Assembly (NCBI GenBank): GCA_032718475.1
Contig: JAUCBJ010007267.1
Span: forward strand, 1-64,000
DNA: 64,000 bases
Origin: Nemertoderma westbladi
Lineage: Eukaryota > Xenacoelomorpha > Nemertodermatida > Nemertodermatidae
Direction: 5' to 3'
The translations under genes were made by a program, and so were the position numbers. Shown here piece after piece: positions 20,423 to 30,846 of the stretch (within the stretch, counting starts at the first letter, position 1; each line of letters opens with the position of its first letter). Below the pieces are notes generated by a model that saw nothing but the letters and a program-made list of their open reading frames with translations, had not been told where the DNA came from and ran no database searches.

Positions 20423-23400
20423 CGAGAGTTTCCTGTGGTGCAAGTAAGGGTTCACGGACCTAAGAGGAGTTATGTAGTGAACGCCCTCCTTGACTCCGGT
20501 AGTACAGGAACATTCATCGACAAAGAGCTAGCCGAAGATATATTTGCTGGACAACTCAAGTTCCAAACTAAGCTCAACATGTCCGGCATTATGCAAGTTT
20601 GGAAATCTACAATCACAGCGGATTATTATGTAGGAGCGTTGTCCACCCCCCAGGACGAACTAGGAGAACATAGCATAAGGTCAGTGAAAATGGTGGCTAT
20701 AAAGAACTTCGCTACTACTCAAGCAGACCTTTATAATTGGGACGAGGATGAGAGCATCCAACATCTTAACATACCTCGATTCCAGACTGATTATCCTGGA
20801 GTGCAAATACTCATCGGCCAAAACGCGCATGAGGCGCTGGAGACATTAGAGAAACGGCCTGCTCAACCGCAGCCCCTACAGACCTATGCGGTAAGAACTA
20901 GAGTAGGTTGGTACTTTACTGGCCCTTCCCGTAGAACACTCAGAGAAAGACTACCGCAAGAGAGAGTCTGCCAGGTGAGTGAATGGGAAGATGATGCTAG
21001 TGAGGGAGACGATTCAACTGAGGGAATTCCATACTCCTCAGATAACGATGACGTTCACCAGCTTTTTGATGAGGAGAATACCATCAATCTCCTTAAGGAA
21101 AACGAGGCTTGGCAAAACCAAGTTAACTTGTGTCAACTTCTCTATCCATCTGAACGAGAAGCTTATAACGACGAGTTAAATGACGTCATTGAGCGTTGCA
21201 ATGCCAAGACTCGAGATGAACATGCTGTACGATTCTTTATGCAAGAGGCGGTAGAGCCCAATTCCTACGATAAAGCCTTATCGGTGGAAGAGGAAAGGGC
21301 CAAGCAGATCCAAGAGACAACTACACGTTTCCTCAAAGATCAAGGTAGGTATGAAGTCGGTCTACCTTTCCGCAAGAGAGAACCGAAGTTCATCAATAAC
21401 AGACCCTTGGCGGAAAAAAGAATCGCGCAACTCCATCGACGCCTTACGGCTAATTCTTCAGCTAAAGCAATGTATCAAACACAGCTGGAGAAATTTATTA
21501 GTAAGGGATACGCGGAGAGAGTACCGGAAGAAACACCTGTGACTGAAAGAACGTATTACTTAACCCACCATTACGTTCCTAAACCCGGTAAGCCACATGA
21601 AGTGAGAGTAGTGTTTGATGGCTCCGCTCTTTACATGGGTCAATCCCTTAACTCTGAATTGTTACCCGGACCCAACTTACTTCAATCTTTGTTGGGAATT
21701 CTTTTAAGATTGAGACAATATTCGATTGCTTTCGCCTCCGATATAGAAGGCATGTTCTTACAAGTCAAGGTGCTAGATAGGGATCGAGATAGTCTAAGAT
21801 TTCTGTGGTGGCCCGAAGGAGACCTCAACCAGAAACCGGTGGAGTACTGGATGACCATCCAGGCCTTTGGGATAATCTCAAGCCCTTCCAACGCCTGTTC
21901 GGTAGTGCGTACCACTGCAGAGGACAACCGAGAGGCCTTCTCTAAGGAAGTGATCGACAACATCAAGAAAGACATATACATGGACGACAATCTGAAGTCC
22001 CTTCCATCAGTTGAGGAAGCCATTGAGGTCGCTAAAGGAACGGTAGAGTGCTTAAAAAGAGGTGGGTTTCGATTAACGAAATTCACCAGCAACTCCCGTG
22101 AGTTTCTGGAGTCGATCCCTGCAGAAGATCGGGGGGCGAAAGATCTAGATTTGATCAAAGATGATCTACCAGAAACCAAGACACTCGGCTTGAAATGGGA
22201 CACAGAGCGAGATATCCTGTTTTTCCAGCTAAAACAGCGAGATAATCCAGTCCGAACCAAACGGATTTGCTTAAGTATACTGAGCACTTATTTCGATCCA
22301 TTGGGATTTATTAGCCCAGTTATATTGATTGCTCGTAGTTTGGTACAACAAATGTGGCTTGAAAACCACTCATGGGACGATCCACTTAAGGGAGAATTAT
22401 TGAAGAAGTGGATGAAATGGGAAGATTCTCTGCCAGCTATCGAGGATTTTATAATTTCCCGTTCATATTTTGGTCATGTTCTCCCTACGTATTCCTATCA
22501 ACTCCATGTGTTTGGAGACGCCAGCGATATGGGAATAGGTATAGTAGCCTATCTAAGGGTGGAAACTCCGGATGGAATCAAAGTCGCCCTGGTTACTTCT
22601 AAGGCATTAATCAACAACAAGTTGAAAGTTCCTCGAGCGGAGTTAAAAGCGGCTCTATACGCTACAGCCATCGGCCGGAATGTAACCGAACAGATTGACT
22701 ATCCATTAGAGAAAATTGTCTATTGGACCGACGCTTTACTCGTGTTAGAGTATATAACCAATGAAGTCTGTCAATTCAGCGTCTTCGTTACCAACAGGGT
22801 AGCCATCATACTTAGTCGCACGACGATGGACCAATGGAGACATTGCCCCGGAACGATTAATCCAGCAGACATCGCTTCCCGAGGAGCGACTCCAAAGGAA
22901 TTGGTAAATACTCCCGAATGGTTAGGAGGACCCGACTTTCTCTACAGAGAAGAAGAAGAATGGCCTCCCCATCTCACAACAGCAGAGATCAGACAGGCCA
23001 AGGGAGCGGAGAAAGTTAAGCCCAAAACTCGAGCGAGTAAATCGAAGTTGTTTAAACCTGCGGTTGATCTATCTGTATTATTTACTTCCGGAGATGATGC
23101 TTTGGATCAGAAACCCACCGCTACGACTAAAGAAGTCTTGGAAATCCGTGAAAAGGATTGGAAATCTGGAATACCAGATATCGCACAAGGACTCTCACCC
23201 CTCTTGCAGAGAGCGATTCGTCACTACAGCTCCTGGAATCGGCTCTGTAAAGCCGTCACCTATTTAAAACGATGTTTTCATCATCGTTACTCCGGGACAA
23301 AGACCAATAGTGATGATGCTCCATCAACATCTGCACGAGTCCATGTTGTTAAAGATCTCCCCAAATACAAGATATCCGACAGGTTTCTAAAGGAGAAGAT

Positions 23401-24862
23401 CAGTTACCAGGAGCATGATGAAACCAACAAACAGATGCTGAGACTCCTACAATGTTATGAGGATTTCGATAAGTATTTCCTGTTGTTAAGAAATCCACAG
23501 ATGCGCTTAAGGGATCGCTTCTCTAGTACCATGATAGATGGGTTAATACGTGTTGGATTCAGGCTGACCAACGCCCCATTATCCTTTGACACTAAGTTTC
23601 CCATCCTCATTAGAAATCTTGACATACAAATCAAGATAATTGTAGATGTTCATAGCAAACTGTACCATGCTGGTAGAGAACGAGTTCTGAGCGAAATTCG
23701 AACTCGCTACTATTTTTATAAACCCCGTAGGGCTCTGAACCAAGTTCTTAGGAACTGCATACCCTGTAGGAAAGCATTCAGTAGGCCTTTAACACAGCGA
23801 GAGGCAGAATTACCTAGGGAAAGAGTAAGCTTCTATGAACCACCCTTTACTAATACCGGTGTGGATTTATTTGGCCCTATTGAAGTATATCGTGCCCGGA
23901 CTATAGTCAAGAGATGGTGTGTCATCTTCGTTTGTATGACTTGTAGAGCTATCCATCTCGATATGGTAAACGATCTATCCACCAACAGCTTCGTGTTGAG
24001 TTTACGACGACAGATCGCTCGCTTCGGAACCAGTAACACGATGAGATCGGATAAGGGAACGAACTTCATTGGCGCCAACAACGAAATTCAAGCTTACGTA
24101 AAGGACTGGAACAAAAGACAGGTGGACGATCAGCTAAGGATAACAGCGTCTAGCTGGACCTTCAACGCCGCCGACGCCCCTTGGTGGGGAGGAAGTTGGG
24201 AGAGATTGATTAGGAGCGTGAAGACTGCGTTCCACTTTATTGTGCCTTGTCGCGCTTATCTCACCGACGAACTATTGCGGACGTTAATGGAGGAAATCGC
24301 CGCCTATCTCAACGAAAGACCGCTTATGCCAGTCTCTTCAAATCCTGATTCCCTGGAAGCGCTAACACCCGCGCACTTTCTACTGAAGAAACCCGTAGCC
24401 ATGCTCCCACGATCGGAGATCACAGACGGAGACGAGTACTGCCGTCGAACCTGGCAACTTATGCAGTTGCTATCCCGTCGTTTCGCTGACCATTTCGAGA
24501 AACATTACCTGCCCACTCTACAACTTCGAACTAAGTGGTTTGCGCAGCAAGAAAACGTCAGCGCTGGAGACATGGTGCTTATTGTGGACCCCGATCTCCC
24601 ACGTAAGCGATGGCAAACAGGACGTATCATCGAGACTCATATCTCGAGCGATGGTTTGGTGCGATCAGTAGAGCTCGTCGTAATGCGGCGTAACTTTAAG
24701 AAACCAGGGATAGTCTTTGAGACTCAACAGCTCAATCGCCCAGTGGGTCGTTTATGTTTACTGGAAAGAGACAGAGAGCTCTCCGGAAACTATGGAAGGC
24801 AAGAAACTCTTCCCACGACCACTTCCCTAATCCAACCGACATCTAGGGACTCCCCAACTTAA
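20423..24862 (+). CDS. pol: BEL/Pao polyprotein, pol part (PR-RT-RH-IN)
   Basis: Continues the gag frame after the gypsy insertion, for about 2720 codons in all. Visible: aspartic protease NALLDSGSTGTFID (about 20477-20520); RT with YVPKPGKPHEVRVVFDGS (about 21575-21630), ASDIEGMFLQV and the catalytic YMDDN (about 21979); RNase H (HVFGDASDMGIGIVAYL, about 22505-22556); integrase H2C2 finger (HSKLYHAGRERVL ... CIPCRKAF, about 23650-23780); integrase core GVDLFGP, SDKGTNF and PWWGGSWERLIRSVK (about 23862-24220); and a C-terminal DUF5641-like segment (SAGDMVLIVDPDLPR). YMDD, H2C2 and WWGGSWERL are BEL/Pao hallmarks. No stop or frameshift is seen, so the enzyme set looks intact apart from the nested element. 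Confidence 0.93.
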   Translation, partial: REFPVVQVRVHGPKRSYVVNALLDSGSTGTFIDKELAEDIFAGQLKFQTKLNMSGIMQVWKSTITADYYVGALSTPQDELGEHSIRSVKMVAIKNFATTQADLYNWDEDESIQHLNIPRFQTDYPGVQILIGQNAHEALETLEKRPAQPQPLQTYAVRTRVGWYFTGPSRRTLRERLPQERVCQVSEWEDDASEGDDSTEGIPYSSDNDDVHQLFDEENTINLLKENEAWQNQVNLCQLLYPSEREAYNDELNDVIERCNAKTRDEHAVRFFMQEAVEPNSYDKALSVEEERAKQIQETTTRFLKDQGRYEVGLPFRKREPKFINNRPLAEKRIAQLHRRLTANSSAKAMYQTQLEKFISKGYAERVPEETPVTERTYYLTHHYVPKPGKPHEVRVVFDGSALYMGQSLNSELLPGPNLLQSLLGILLRLRQYSIAFASDIEGMFLQVKVLDRDRDSLRFLWWPEGDLNQKPVEYWMTIQAFGIISSPSNACSVVRTTAEDNREAFSKEVIDNIKKDIYMDDNLKSLPSVEEAIEVAKGTVECLKRGGFRLTKFTSNSREFLESIPAEDRGAKDLDLIKDDLPETKTLGLKWDTERDILFFQLKQRDNPVRTKRICLSILSTYFDPLGFISPVILIARSLVQQMWLENHSWDDPLKGELLKKWMKWEDSLPAIEDFIISRSYFGHVLPTYSYQLHVFGDASDMGIGIVAYLRVETPDGIKVALVTSKALINNKLKVPRAELKAALYATAIGRNVTEQIDYPLEKIVYWTDALLVLEYITNEVCQFSVFVTNRVAIILSRTTMDQWRHCPGTINPADIASRGATPKELVNTPEWLGGPDFLYREEEEWPPHLTTAEIRQAKGAEKVKPKTRASKSKLFKPAVDLSVLFTSGDDALDQKPTATTKEVLEIREKDWKSGIPDIAQGLSPLLQRAIRHYSSWNRLCKAVTYLKRCFHHRYSGTKTNSDDAPSTSARVHVVKDLPKYKISDRFLKEKISYQEHDETNKQMLRLLQCYEDFDKYFLLLRNPQMRLRDRFSSTMIDGLIRVGFRLTNAPLSFDTKFPILIRNLDIQIKIIVDVHSKLYHAGRERVLSEIRTRYYFYKPRRALNQVLRNCIPCRKAFSRPLTQREAELPRERVSFYEPPFTNTGVDLFGPIEVYRARTIVKRWCVIFVCMTCRAIHLDMVNDLSTNSFVLSLRRQIARFGTSNTMRSDKGTNFIGANNEIQAYVKDWNKRQVDDQLRITASSWTFNAADAPWWGGSWERLIRSVKTAFHFIVPCRAYLTDELLRTLMEEIAAYLNERPLMPVSSNPDSLEALTPAHFLLKKPVAMLPRSEITDGDEYCRRTWQLMQLLSRRFADHFEKHYLPTLQLRTKWFAQQENVSAGDMVLIVDPDLPRKRWQTGRIIETHISSDGLVRSVELVVMRRNFKKPGIVFETQQLNRPVGRLCLLERDRELSGNYGRQETLPTTTSLIQPTSRDSPT

Positions 24863-26514
24863 TATCGTTCGGAGTGGGTGTGTGACTCTATTATTTTATA
24901 TTATTTTATTATTTTATATTTATGTATGTATTACTATGTAATTTTATTATAATCGTTTTATTTAATTTAGTAGAATATTATTTAGCGATTATTTTGTAGA
25001 ATAGTGCAATATGTTCGTGTTTATTACGTACGTAATTACTTATATTATATTTAGTGAGACGGCGAAGAAATAATTATTTTTTCTCTTTCCTTACTGCCCG
25101 TATTCTATTATAAATACGTAACTACAGTAAGATGAAATGTCCATACTTATTGAAGTACAATAAAGCCACTACTATATTTAAGTATTATTGGTAGGCAGAG
25201 TATTAGGAATGCAAAGTTCAGATCCTCGTGTCTCGGCTAAACCAAGCTCTGGGTAGACCTTGGAAACGACTTGCCTCTTCACACTGACATTGCTTCGTGC
25301 GATATTGCTCTCATACCGTATATTAAATAATACATATAGTAGCGTGATGTCCCTTTAACAGTAGCGTATAACGCAAAATAAATCTGTTAAACCCTTTGAC
25401 CATCTGTAATTCTAGTCGATTAAGATATCGCGGCACCCACCGATATACTTGAAAGACAAATTCTAGAATCAGTGGTTAACGTCCCCAGACAAGTTCTGGA
25501 ATAAATCGGTGCCCATCTCAAATATTAATTATTTAATATTTGCAAATCTAATAAATCAAAATCTGTAAAATTCAGATCCTTCAACAATTCTAGTCAATTA
25601 AGATATCGTAGCATGTACCGATATTCTTAAAAAGGACAATTGTCATAGAATTAAGGATCTTGTGTCCCTAGACATGTTCTAGAATCAAAATATGTCCATT
25701 TAATTATCAAATAATAAAATTTCAGGGAATAAATTTAAATTCATGCCTTTTAATGAATTTAATAAATTGCCATTTTTACGCAATTTATAACATTCCCAAA
25801 ATTCCATTAATTAATAGATCAAGGGAGCGGAGATTTATCTTATTATGCATATGAGTGTGCGAAAGTCTCCCAAACATAGTCAATAGCCGATAAAATTCAT
25901 AAAGTCATGTATAAAACAGGACATTGACTATTAAAGAATTACTATTAAATAACATCCCAGATCTGTATGCATTGGAATTACCCTAATTCTACCGCTAGCT
26001 TTGCATAATGTCACCATAGCAACAACCACGCTAGAATTAGAATTGAGTTAAAAGAACAATAGAAAGCTTGTCCCATTGAATAGCATAGGGAATAAATAGC
26101 GCACTACTAGTATCCAAGGATACATAATAATACAGTGACATTCTGGAAGGCATTGACTAACGGACAAATGGCCCGAATGTGCGTAGTTGTGACCAGTTGT
26201 GTGGTATTTGTGAGTTTATAGGTGAATGTTACTGCTAAAGTGTGTTTACAGTAGCTAGTCGCAATCGTAAAAGTAACCTAACTCTCCAAGGAATACCTGA
26301 AGTACATCTAAGCCTTTGGGATGGACAGTTGAGTGACTTGTGCCGGTTATCGTTGTCGTTGTACGGCTACGTCATTGGCGAAAGTATAGCGACAGCGGTA
26401 CATCGGCGCTGAGAATCTCATACTGTCCGGGGGCAAGGGAGAAATAGGCAGCGACGCCCGCTCGCCTAACAATATATAAACTCATTATAATATTGGTGAA
26501 CTCGTATAGCAGAT
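24863..26514 (+). other. Spacer between BEL pol and the third ORF
   Basis: 1.65 kb without an open frame, very AT-rich at first. From about 25409 and again from 25587 there are two diverged copies of a ~178-bp block (TCTAGTCGATTAAGATATCG then TCTAGTCAATTAAGATATCG, each followed by CCGATAT, TCTAGAAT and CCCAGACAAGTTCT-like sequence). AG (26511-26512) stands two bases before the ORF3 ATG and could be a weak splice acceptor. Confidence 0.65.
26473..26480 (+). promoter_or_regulatory. TATA-like box ahead of ORF3
   Basis: TATATAAA 42 bases upstream of the ORF3 ATG. If functional, RNA would start just before the ATG. A spliced subgenomic RNA from the LTR promoter is the alternative; the sequence does not decide. 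Confidence 0.3.
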
Positions 26515-29500
26515 ATGACTGAATTAATAGAAGATGATCTTGGTATCAGGGAGAGATATACTCTACCTTTACAAGCGTTTGTCGATAGCTTGATACGCGG
26601 CGACGCTGATCCAATTACTACGGAGGACGATGGTCGTTATATCGAACCGCCAATGTCCCAGGAGCAACTTACGCGTGAATTGGACTATAGAAAGTTCACG
26701 GCTCGCTATACGCATCGTAATGGTACTTATATGGACTTCTTGACTACTGGTCACCCTATCGATTTACACGATACGGACGATGTAGACACCGAAAGGGAAA
26801 TGGTTTTATTTAAATATCATACCCAGCGGAGTCGAAACGATAAATCGAGAATAGAACACGAGAACTCTATTCGAAACAAACTCGAAAGAGAAGACGTTGA
26901 AGAACCTGATAAACGTAACGGTTTCAACGATTATCTAGAATTCTTAAGAGAGACCTATCTCAATGTTGCCAGTCAACAAAACCTCGAAACTCGATATCCT
27001 CAAGGTATACATCCAGATCCTATGATGGAACTCAAACGGCTCTATTTTACGATGATGTATCTTACTGCTGATCGACCGCTACCTGTCGTTCCAGATAGTT
27101 TCGAACAGATGGAGGAATATTGTAAAACTGGAGAGCGATCACCCGCGTTTCCTCTTCAAGACGTGCGTCTTTGGTATTACTGTGACGAATGCCCTAGACC
27201 TAACCAGCAAATCGAAAGGCATAAACATCCTCGGAGACGTTGCGCTAAACACAGTTTTACGCGATATACTTATGGGAGTTTCGAGCGTAACCTTTTCGAC
27301 GTATCACCTACGGTCGCGCGCCTTAAGCGATCATTGAATAAACCCATGATCAGAGTTCTGGAATACTCGGTCAGATCTCCCCATTCCCAAGTGATACCTC
27401 AAACTCTAGATCCTAATAGTATTACGGATCCTCCCGAACTGTACTCACTGTTCAAAGATCTGGTGTTACCTGAACAGTTGATTGGTGGCACTCCGGTAGT
27501 GGGTTCGTTGGATATTTGCCAACCTTACCTCGCTGGACTAGGACGCGGTCATCTAATATCACCGTTTAACCCCTACAACCGTCCTGGCCTTCCTCCGATC
27601 CAACCTGTTACAGAAGTTGAAGAGAGCGTGATACGAAATGCATTGGACGCTATTCGGCAGAAAATCGGAAAAGGAACTTACGATTGCTTGGAGAAACGTA
27701 AATTGCAACAACAAGTCCAAGCGGTGAAAGAACTAGTTTTACCCCAGTTCGATAGAGAAATACAAAATCTAGAGGAGGACATCGAACGTGGACGAACCTA
27801 CTCTTTACAGGAATTCCTGGACGAGCGCTTGCAACAACAAGCGGAGGAAAATCAGCTCGAGGAGAGACATATAGAGCTGACTGAGAGGGAAGAAGCAGCT
27901 TTAGCCCAACCAGAAGCTCAAATTCTTGTGACGGATCTCTATTCCAAAACGATTCTCCACCCCTCGATGGTTCCTCATTTTAAAGACAAGCTCTTTGCTA
28001 CGGTACAGCCTCAACCGGTTAACACCGATCTCAGATCTCAAGAGCTCGTTGCTGACGCTCCCATGCTACAACGTCCACCCGTCGAGGCTGCTCGTGTCGA
28101 TGGCGTACTTGTTGAGCCTCCGGACAATAGAGCGGATCTTGTCCGTCGCATGGTGCACGATGTTAACATACGCGCTAGACCTTTGCCGGACTCATTTTAT
28201 GGAATTAAGGATCATCCTTATTACGTCAATTTAAAGCAATATTACATGGTGAAACCAGAAGATCCTACGCATAGTCTGAAGTTTCTACCATTGATCAATC
28301 CTCTCGACCTCGTCGAACTCGAACAACTACAAAAACATCTAGATCAGCTAGTTAAACTAAACTCATTTCGAAAACCGTATAATATTTCCAGAATAGAGAA
28401 AGAAATATTACCTCCGTACAATCTTGATGGATTCATTAAAACTCGATTGGTACACTGGAATCTTGACGTGTTATTCGAGGAAGAAAGAATAAAACGATAT
28501 GGAGATGTGGAAACCTATACTACACAATGTTTAAAGTATAGAGATTTACCCAATGCTAGCGAATGCGCTACTTTGTGGCATCCAGTGGGAATGACTCTCG
28601 AAAACGCCACTAAAGAATGGAACGAGACTCTTAATGTTATCGAGATGTATGGCGTTGTTACTTATGACAACGAAGGTAGCGTTCCGGTGGGAGAACTAGG
28701 AACTACGCGAATGATACATATACGAGGACTCGCTGGTTCTACCCACGTATTCACTCGAGCGTGTTCCGACGTGATCGATTATTCTTTTGAAACCCTTACG
28801 GAGACACAAAAGAAACTTCGACATGGACAATTCGAGCTCGCGCAACGTTATGTCACTGCCACCGAGCGCAAACCGGCCATGGGTATCGACGGATCAGTGT
28901 TACCCCAACCCGTGCTCGAAATGTTGTTTAACGAAAGAATCCTAAAAATCGGCTCAGCTGTTTATGGAGATCTCCAAAACGACTTCCGGAATATGGAAAA
29001 CATTCCATACCCTTTCGTTGATACTCAGCTGATTGCTCCTTGGGCCGAAGGCCGAGGTTTCTTTCGCACTATGTATGCCAATACACCCAGCGACATTACT
29101 AAAGTACAACGGACGTCCATCGGACATCTTGCCTTTCAAGAATATGGATGGAACTTCAAAGTTGGAAATCCTATCAATTACCAGCAGGTATATGGAGATC
29201 ATTACTCCCGTTTATATTTTGACGGACCATTAACTGCGCCTGGTGCAGTATATAGCTTTATGAGTGTTCCACTTCGCCCTTCCTTAGCTATATACACGAT
29301 CTTTGAAAACGCAGCACTTGCTGGTTGGCTAGCCGATGTGTGCAGTCGTACCATACGCGCTCACCCGTTAATACTTGGAACTAAACTCGCCAAGTTAGAC
29401 GAACACAATAAGTTCATACGTTTCGAATGTTTCCGGCGCTTTCTGACTCCGTTCCGTAACGTCGATAGTCAGTTCAAGGACCGCGCGCTGACCAAACTAA

Positions 29501-30768
29501 GTCTGAGAGACTCAGCTGCGGAGAAACTGAGTAGCGCTGGATTTGCCGTCTTTCAAGACGTTTGTATACAGAACCTACATTCATCCGTTATACAAAGACC
29601 CCGAATATCTACAGGTTATTCTGTCGTGGAAATACAGACAGTGGGTCCACTTACAGAAACCGACGCACCCACTTCGTCTATGCAGCTGGAGGATGAACCA
29701 GTATGCTTGGAATCAGAAGCGATTCAACCTACAGCTTCACGGAGCAGTGACAATGATTATGTCATAGAGTGGTATCAAGGTCCACAGCGTCTCACAGCGT
29801 ACGATTATCGACACGCCAACTACGTTTCCCGAAAACGTTGTCGATTATGCGCATCGAGAGACCACTTCACTCCTCTAGACTCGAGCGTACCTTGTTCCTA
29901 TTTCCTCGAACAACCGATGATGGAAATATATTGTGCTTATTGCCGGCTTAATAACTCTCATATATTTGCCGTCTGCCCACAATTTATGACTCAATGTCAC
30001 TACTGTCAACTTAAAGGACATGAAAGTTACAATTGTCCCTTTAATCGCGATTTAGAGAGCGTAGACGAGATGATCACCCTGCGATACATCCGAGCTTGGG
30101 AAGCGAACGCCGATTTACATTGCGAATCCCGACATCGCTATTACCCTGGACGAGCTTACGAGGGAGTTTACGCGTTCCATCCTTATCTATTCGCGTCGAT
30201 TGAACAGAAAACACGCGTACCAAGTTACGAGTTAATGAAGCGTGTTGGTGAGTGTATTTCCACCAAGTTTGTCAGGAAATACCTTAGAAACGTTAACCCT
30301 AATGATATAACCACATATCACCTGATCAATTTTATCCGTCAGGACCCTGAGTATGGCGACATCTTTGTGAACTCGCATCCTGAACTACAGGAAATATCTC
30401 GGCGACCATATGAATATCGAACCCGAGAACGCGAGCTGGAGAGAACCATTAAACCGAGAAAGTTCCTCACCACTCACGGTCCATCCACCGCTAGTGTCCA
30501 GACGACCCGTCAAGGACCCGTAGGAGCTGCTGTCCTGAGACGCGCTCTAAAGGCCGTTAGACCTCGCTCCACTGAGGTTGATATTAATCAACCAGGTACT
30601 TCGACCGGCGGGTATACCGATCGTAACCCTGCGCCTTCTGATGCAATTATATTGCACCCTTCGCCTAGGAGCTACAGCCCTCCTCGTAAAGTGGCTCGCC
30701 CCAAAGAGAAAAGGACTCTTGCTAGCTTTAAAAAACTGCGTAAACGCCATCCGCGCAAGAAAGACTAA
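26515..30768 (+). CDS. BEL element third ORF: 1417-aa zinc-knuckle protein, unknown
   Basis: A complete 1417-codon frame between pol and the 3' LTR, where an env gene would be. I recognise no envelope or enzyme. There is no signal peptide or transmembrane segment by eye and no RT or integrase motif. What is visible: an N-terminal Cys/His group (CDECPRPNQQIERHKH ... CAKH, residues ~223-248); a Gln/Glu-rich helical stretch (~395-470); a C-terminal zinc cluster at residues ~1112-1184 (CRLCASRDHF ... C; CAYCRLNNSHIFAVC; CHYCQLKGHESYNC, the last an exact CX2CX4HX4C knuckle); and a basic tail (RKVARPKEKR ... KKLRKRHPRKKD). Together these suggest RNA or DNA binding. It may be a second gag-like protein or a captured host gene. 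The absence of stops over 4.25 kb implies selection. Confidence 0.85.
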   Translation: MTELIEDDLGIRERYTLPLQAFVDSLIRGDADPITTEDDGRYIEPPMSQEQLTRELDYRKFTARYTHRNGTYMDFLTTGHPIDLHDTDDVDTEREMVLFKYHTQRSRNDKSRIEHENSIRNKLEREDVEEPDKRNGFNDYLEFLRETYLNVASQQNLETRYPQGIHPDPMMELKRLYFTMMYLTADRPLPVVPDSFEQMEEYCKTGERSPAFPLQDVRLWYYCDECPRPNQQIERHKHPRRRCAKHSFTRYTYGSFERNLFDVSPTVARLKRSLNKPMIRVLEYSVRSPHSQVIPQTLDPNSITDPPELYSLFKDLVLPEQLIGGTPVVGSLDICQPYLAGLGRGHLISPFNPYNRPGLPPIQPVTEVEESVIRNALDAIRQKIGKGTYDCLEKRKLQQQVQAVKELVLPQFDREIQNLEEDIERGRTYSLQEFLDERLQQQAEENQLEERHIELTEREEAALAQPEAQILVTDLYSKTILHPSMVPHFKDKLFATVQPQPVNTDLRSQELVADAPMLQRPPVEAARVDGVLVEPPDNRADLVRRMVHDVNIRARPLPDSFYGIKDHPYYVNLKQYYMVKPEDPTHSLKFLPLINPLDLVELEQLQKHLDQLVKLNSFRKPYNISRIEKEILPPYNLDGFIKTRLVHWNLDVLFEEERIKRYGDVETYTTQCLKYRDLPNASECATLWHPVGMTLENATKEWNETLNVIEMYGVVTYDNEGSVPVGELGTTRMIHIRGLAGSTHVFTRACSDVIDYSFETLTETQKKLRHGQFELAQRYVTATERKPAMGIDGSVLPQPVLEMLFNERILKIGSAVYGDLQNDFRNMENIPYPFVDTQLIAPWAEGRGFFRTMYANTPSDITKVQRTSIGHLAFQEYGWNFKVGNPINYQQVYGDHYSRLYFDGPLTAPGAVYSFMSVPLRPSLAIYTIFENAALAGWLADVCSRTIRAHPLILGTKLAKLDEHNKFIRFECFRRFLTPFRNVDSQFKDRALTKLSLRDSAAEKLSSAGFAVFQDVCIQNLHSSVIQRPRISTGYSVVEIQTVGPLTETDAPTSSMQLEDEPVCLESEAIQPTASRSSDNDYVIEWYQGPQRLTAYDYRHANYVSRKRCRLCASRDHFTPLDSSVPCSYFLEQPMMEIYCAYCRLNNSHIFAVCPQFMTQCHYCQLKGHESYNCPFNRDLESVDEMITLRYIRAWEANADLHCESRHRYYPGRAYEGVYAFHPYLFASIEQKTRVPSYELMKRVGECISTKFVRKYLRNVNPNDITTYHLINFIRQDPEYGDIFVNSHPELQEISRRPYEYRTRERELERTIKPRKFLTTHGPSTASVQTTRQGPVGAAVLRRALKAVRPRSTEVDINQPGTSTGGYTDRNPAPSDAIILHPSPRSYSPPRKVARPKEKRTLASFKKLRKRHPRKKD

Positions 30769-30838
30769 CTGTTTAGAGTATTTATGTATATTAGAAATTG
30801 TGATTTTGTATATTTTATAGACTTAAATCCCATTTTCT

Positions 30839-30846
30839 GGGAGCGG
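30839..30846 (+). other. Polypurine tract of the BEL element
   Basis: GGGAGCGG directly before the 3' LTR; short but in the expected place. Confidence 0.6.
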
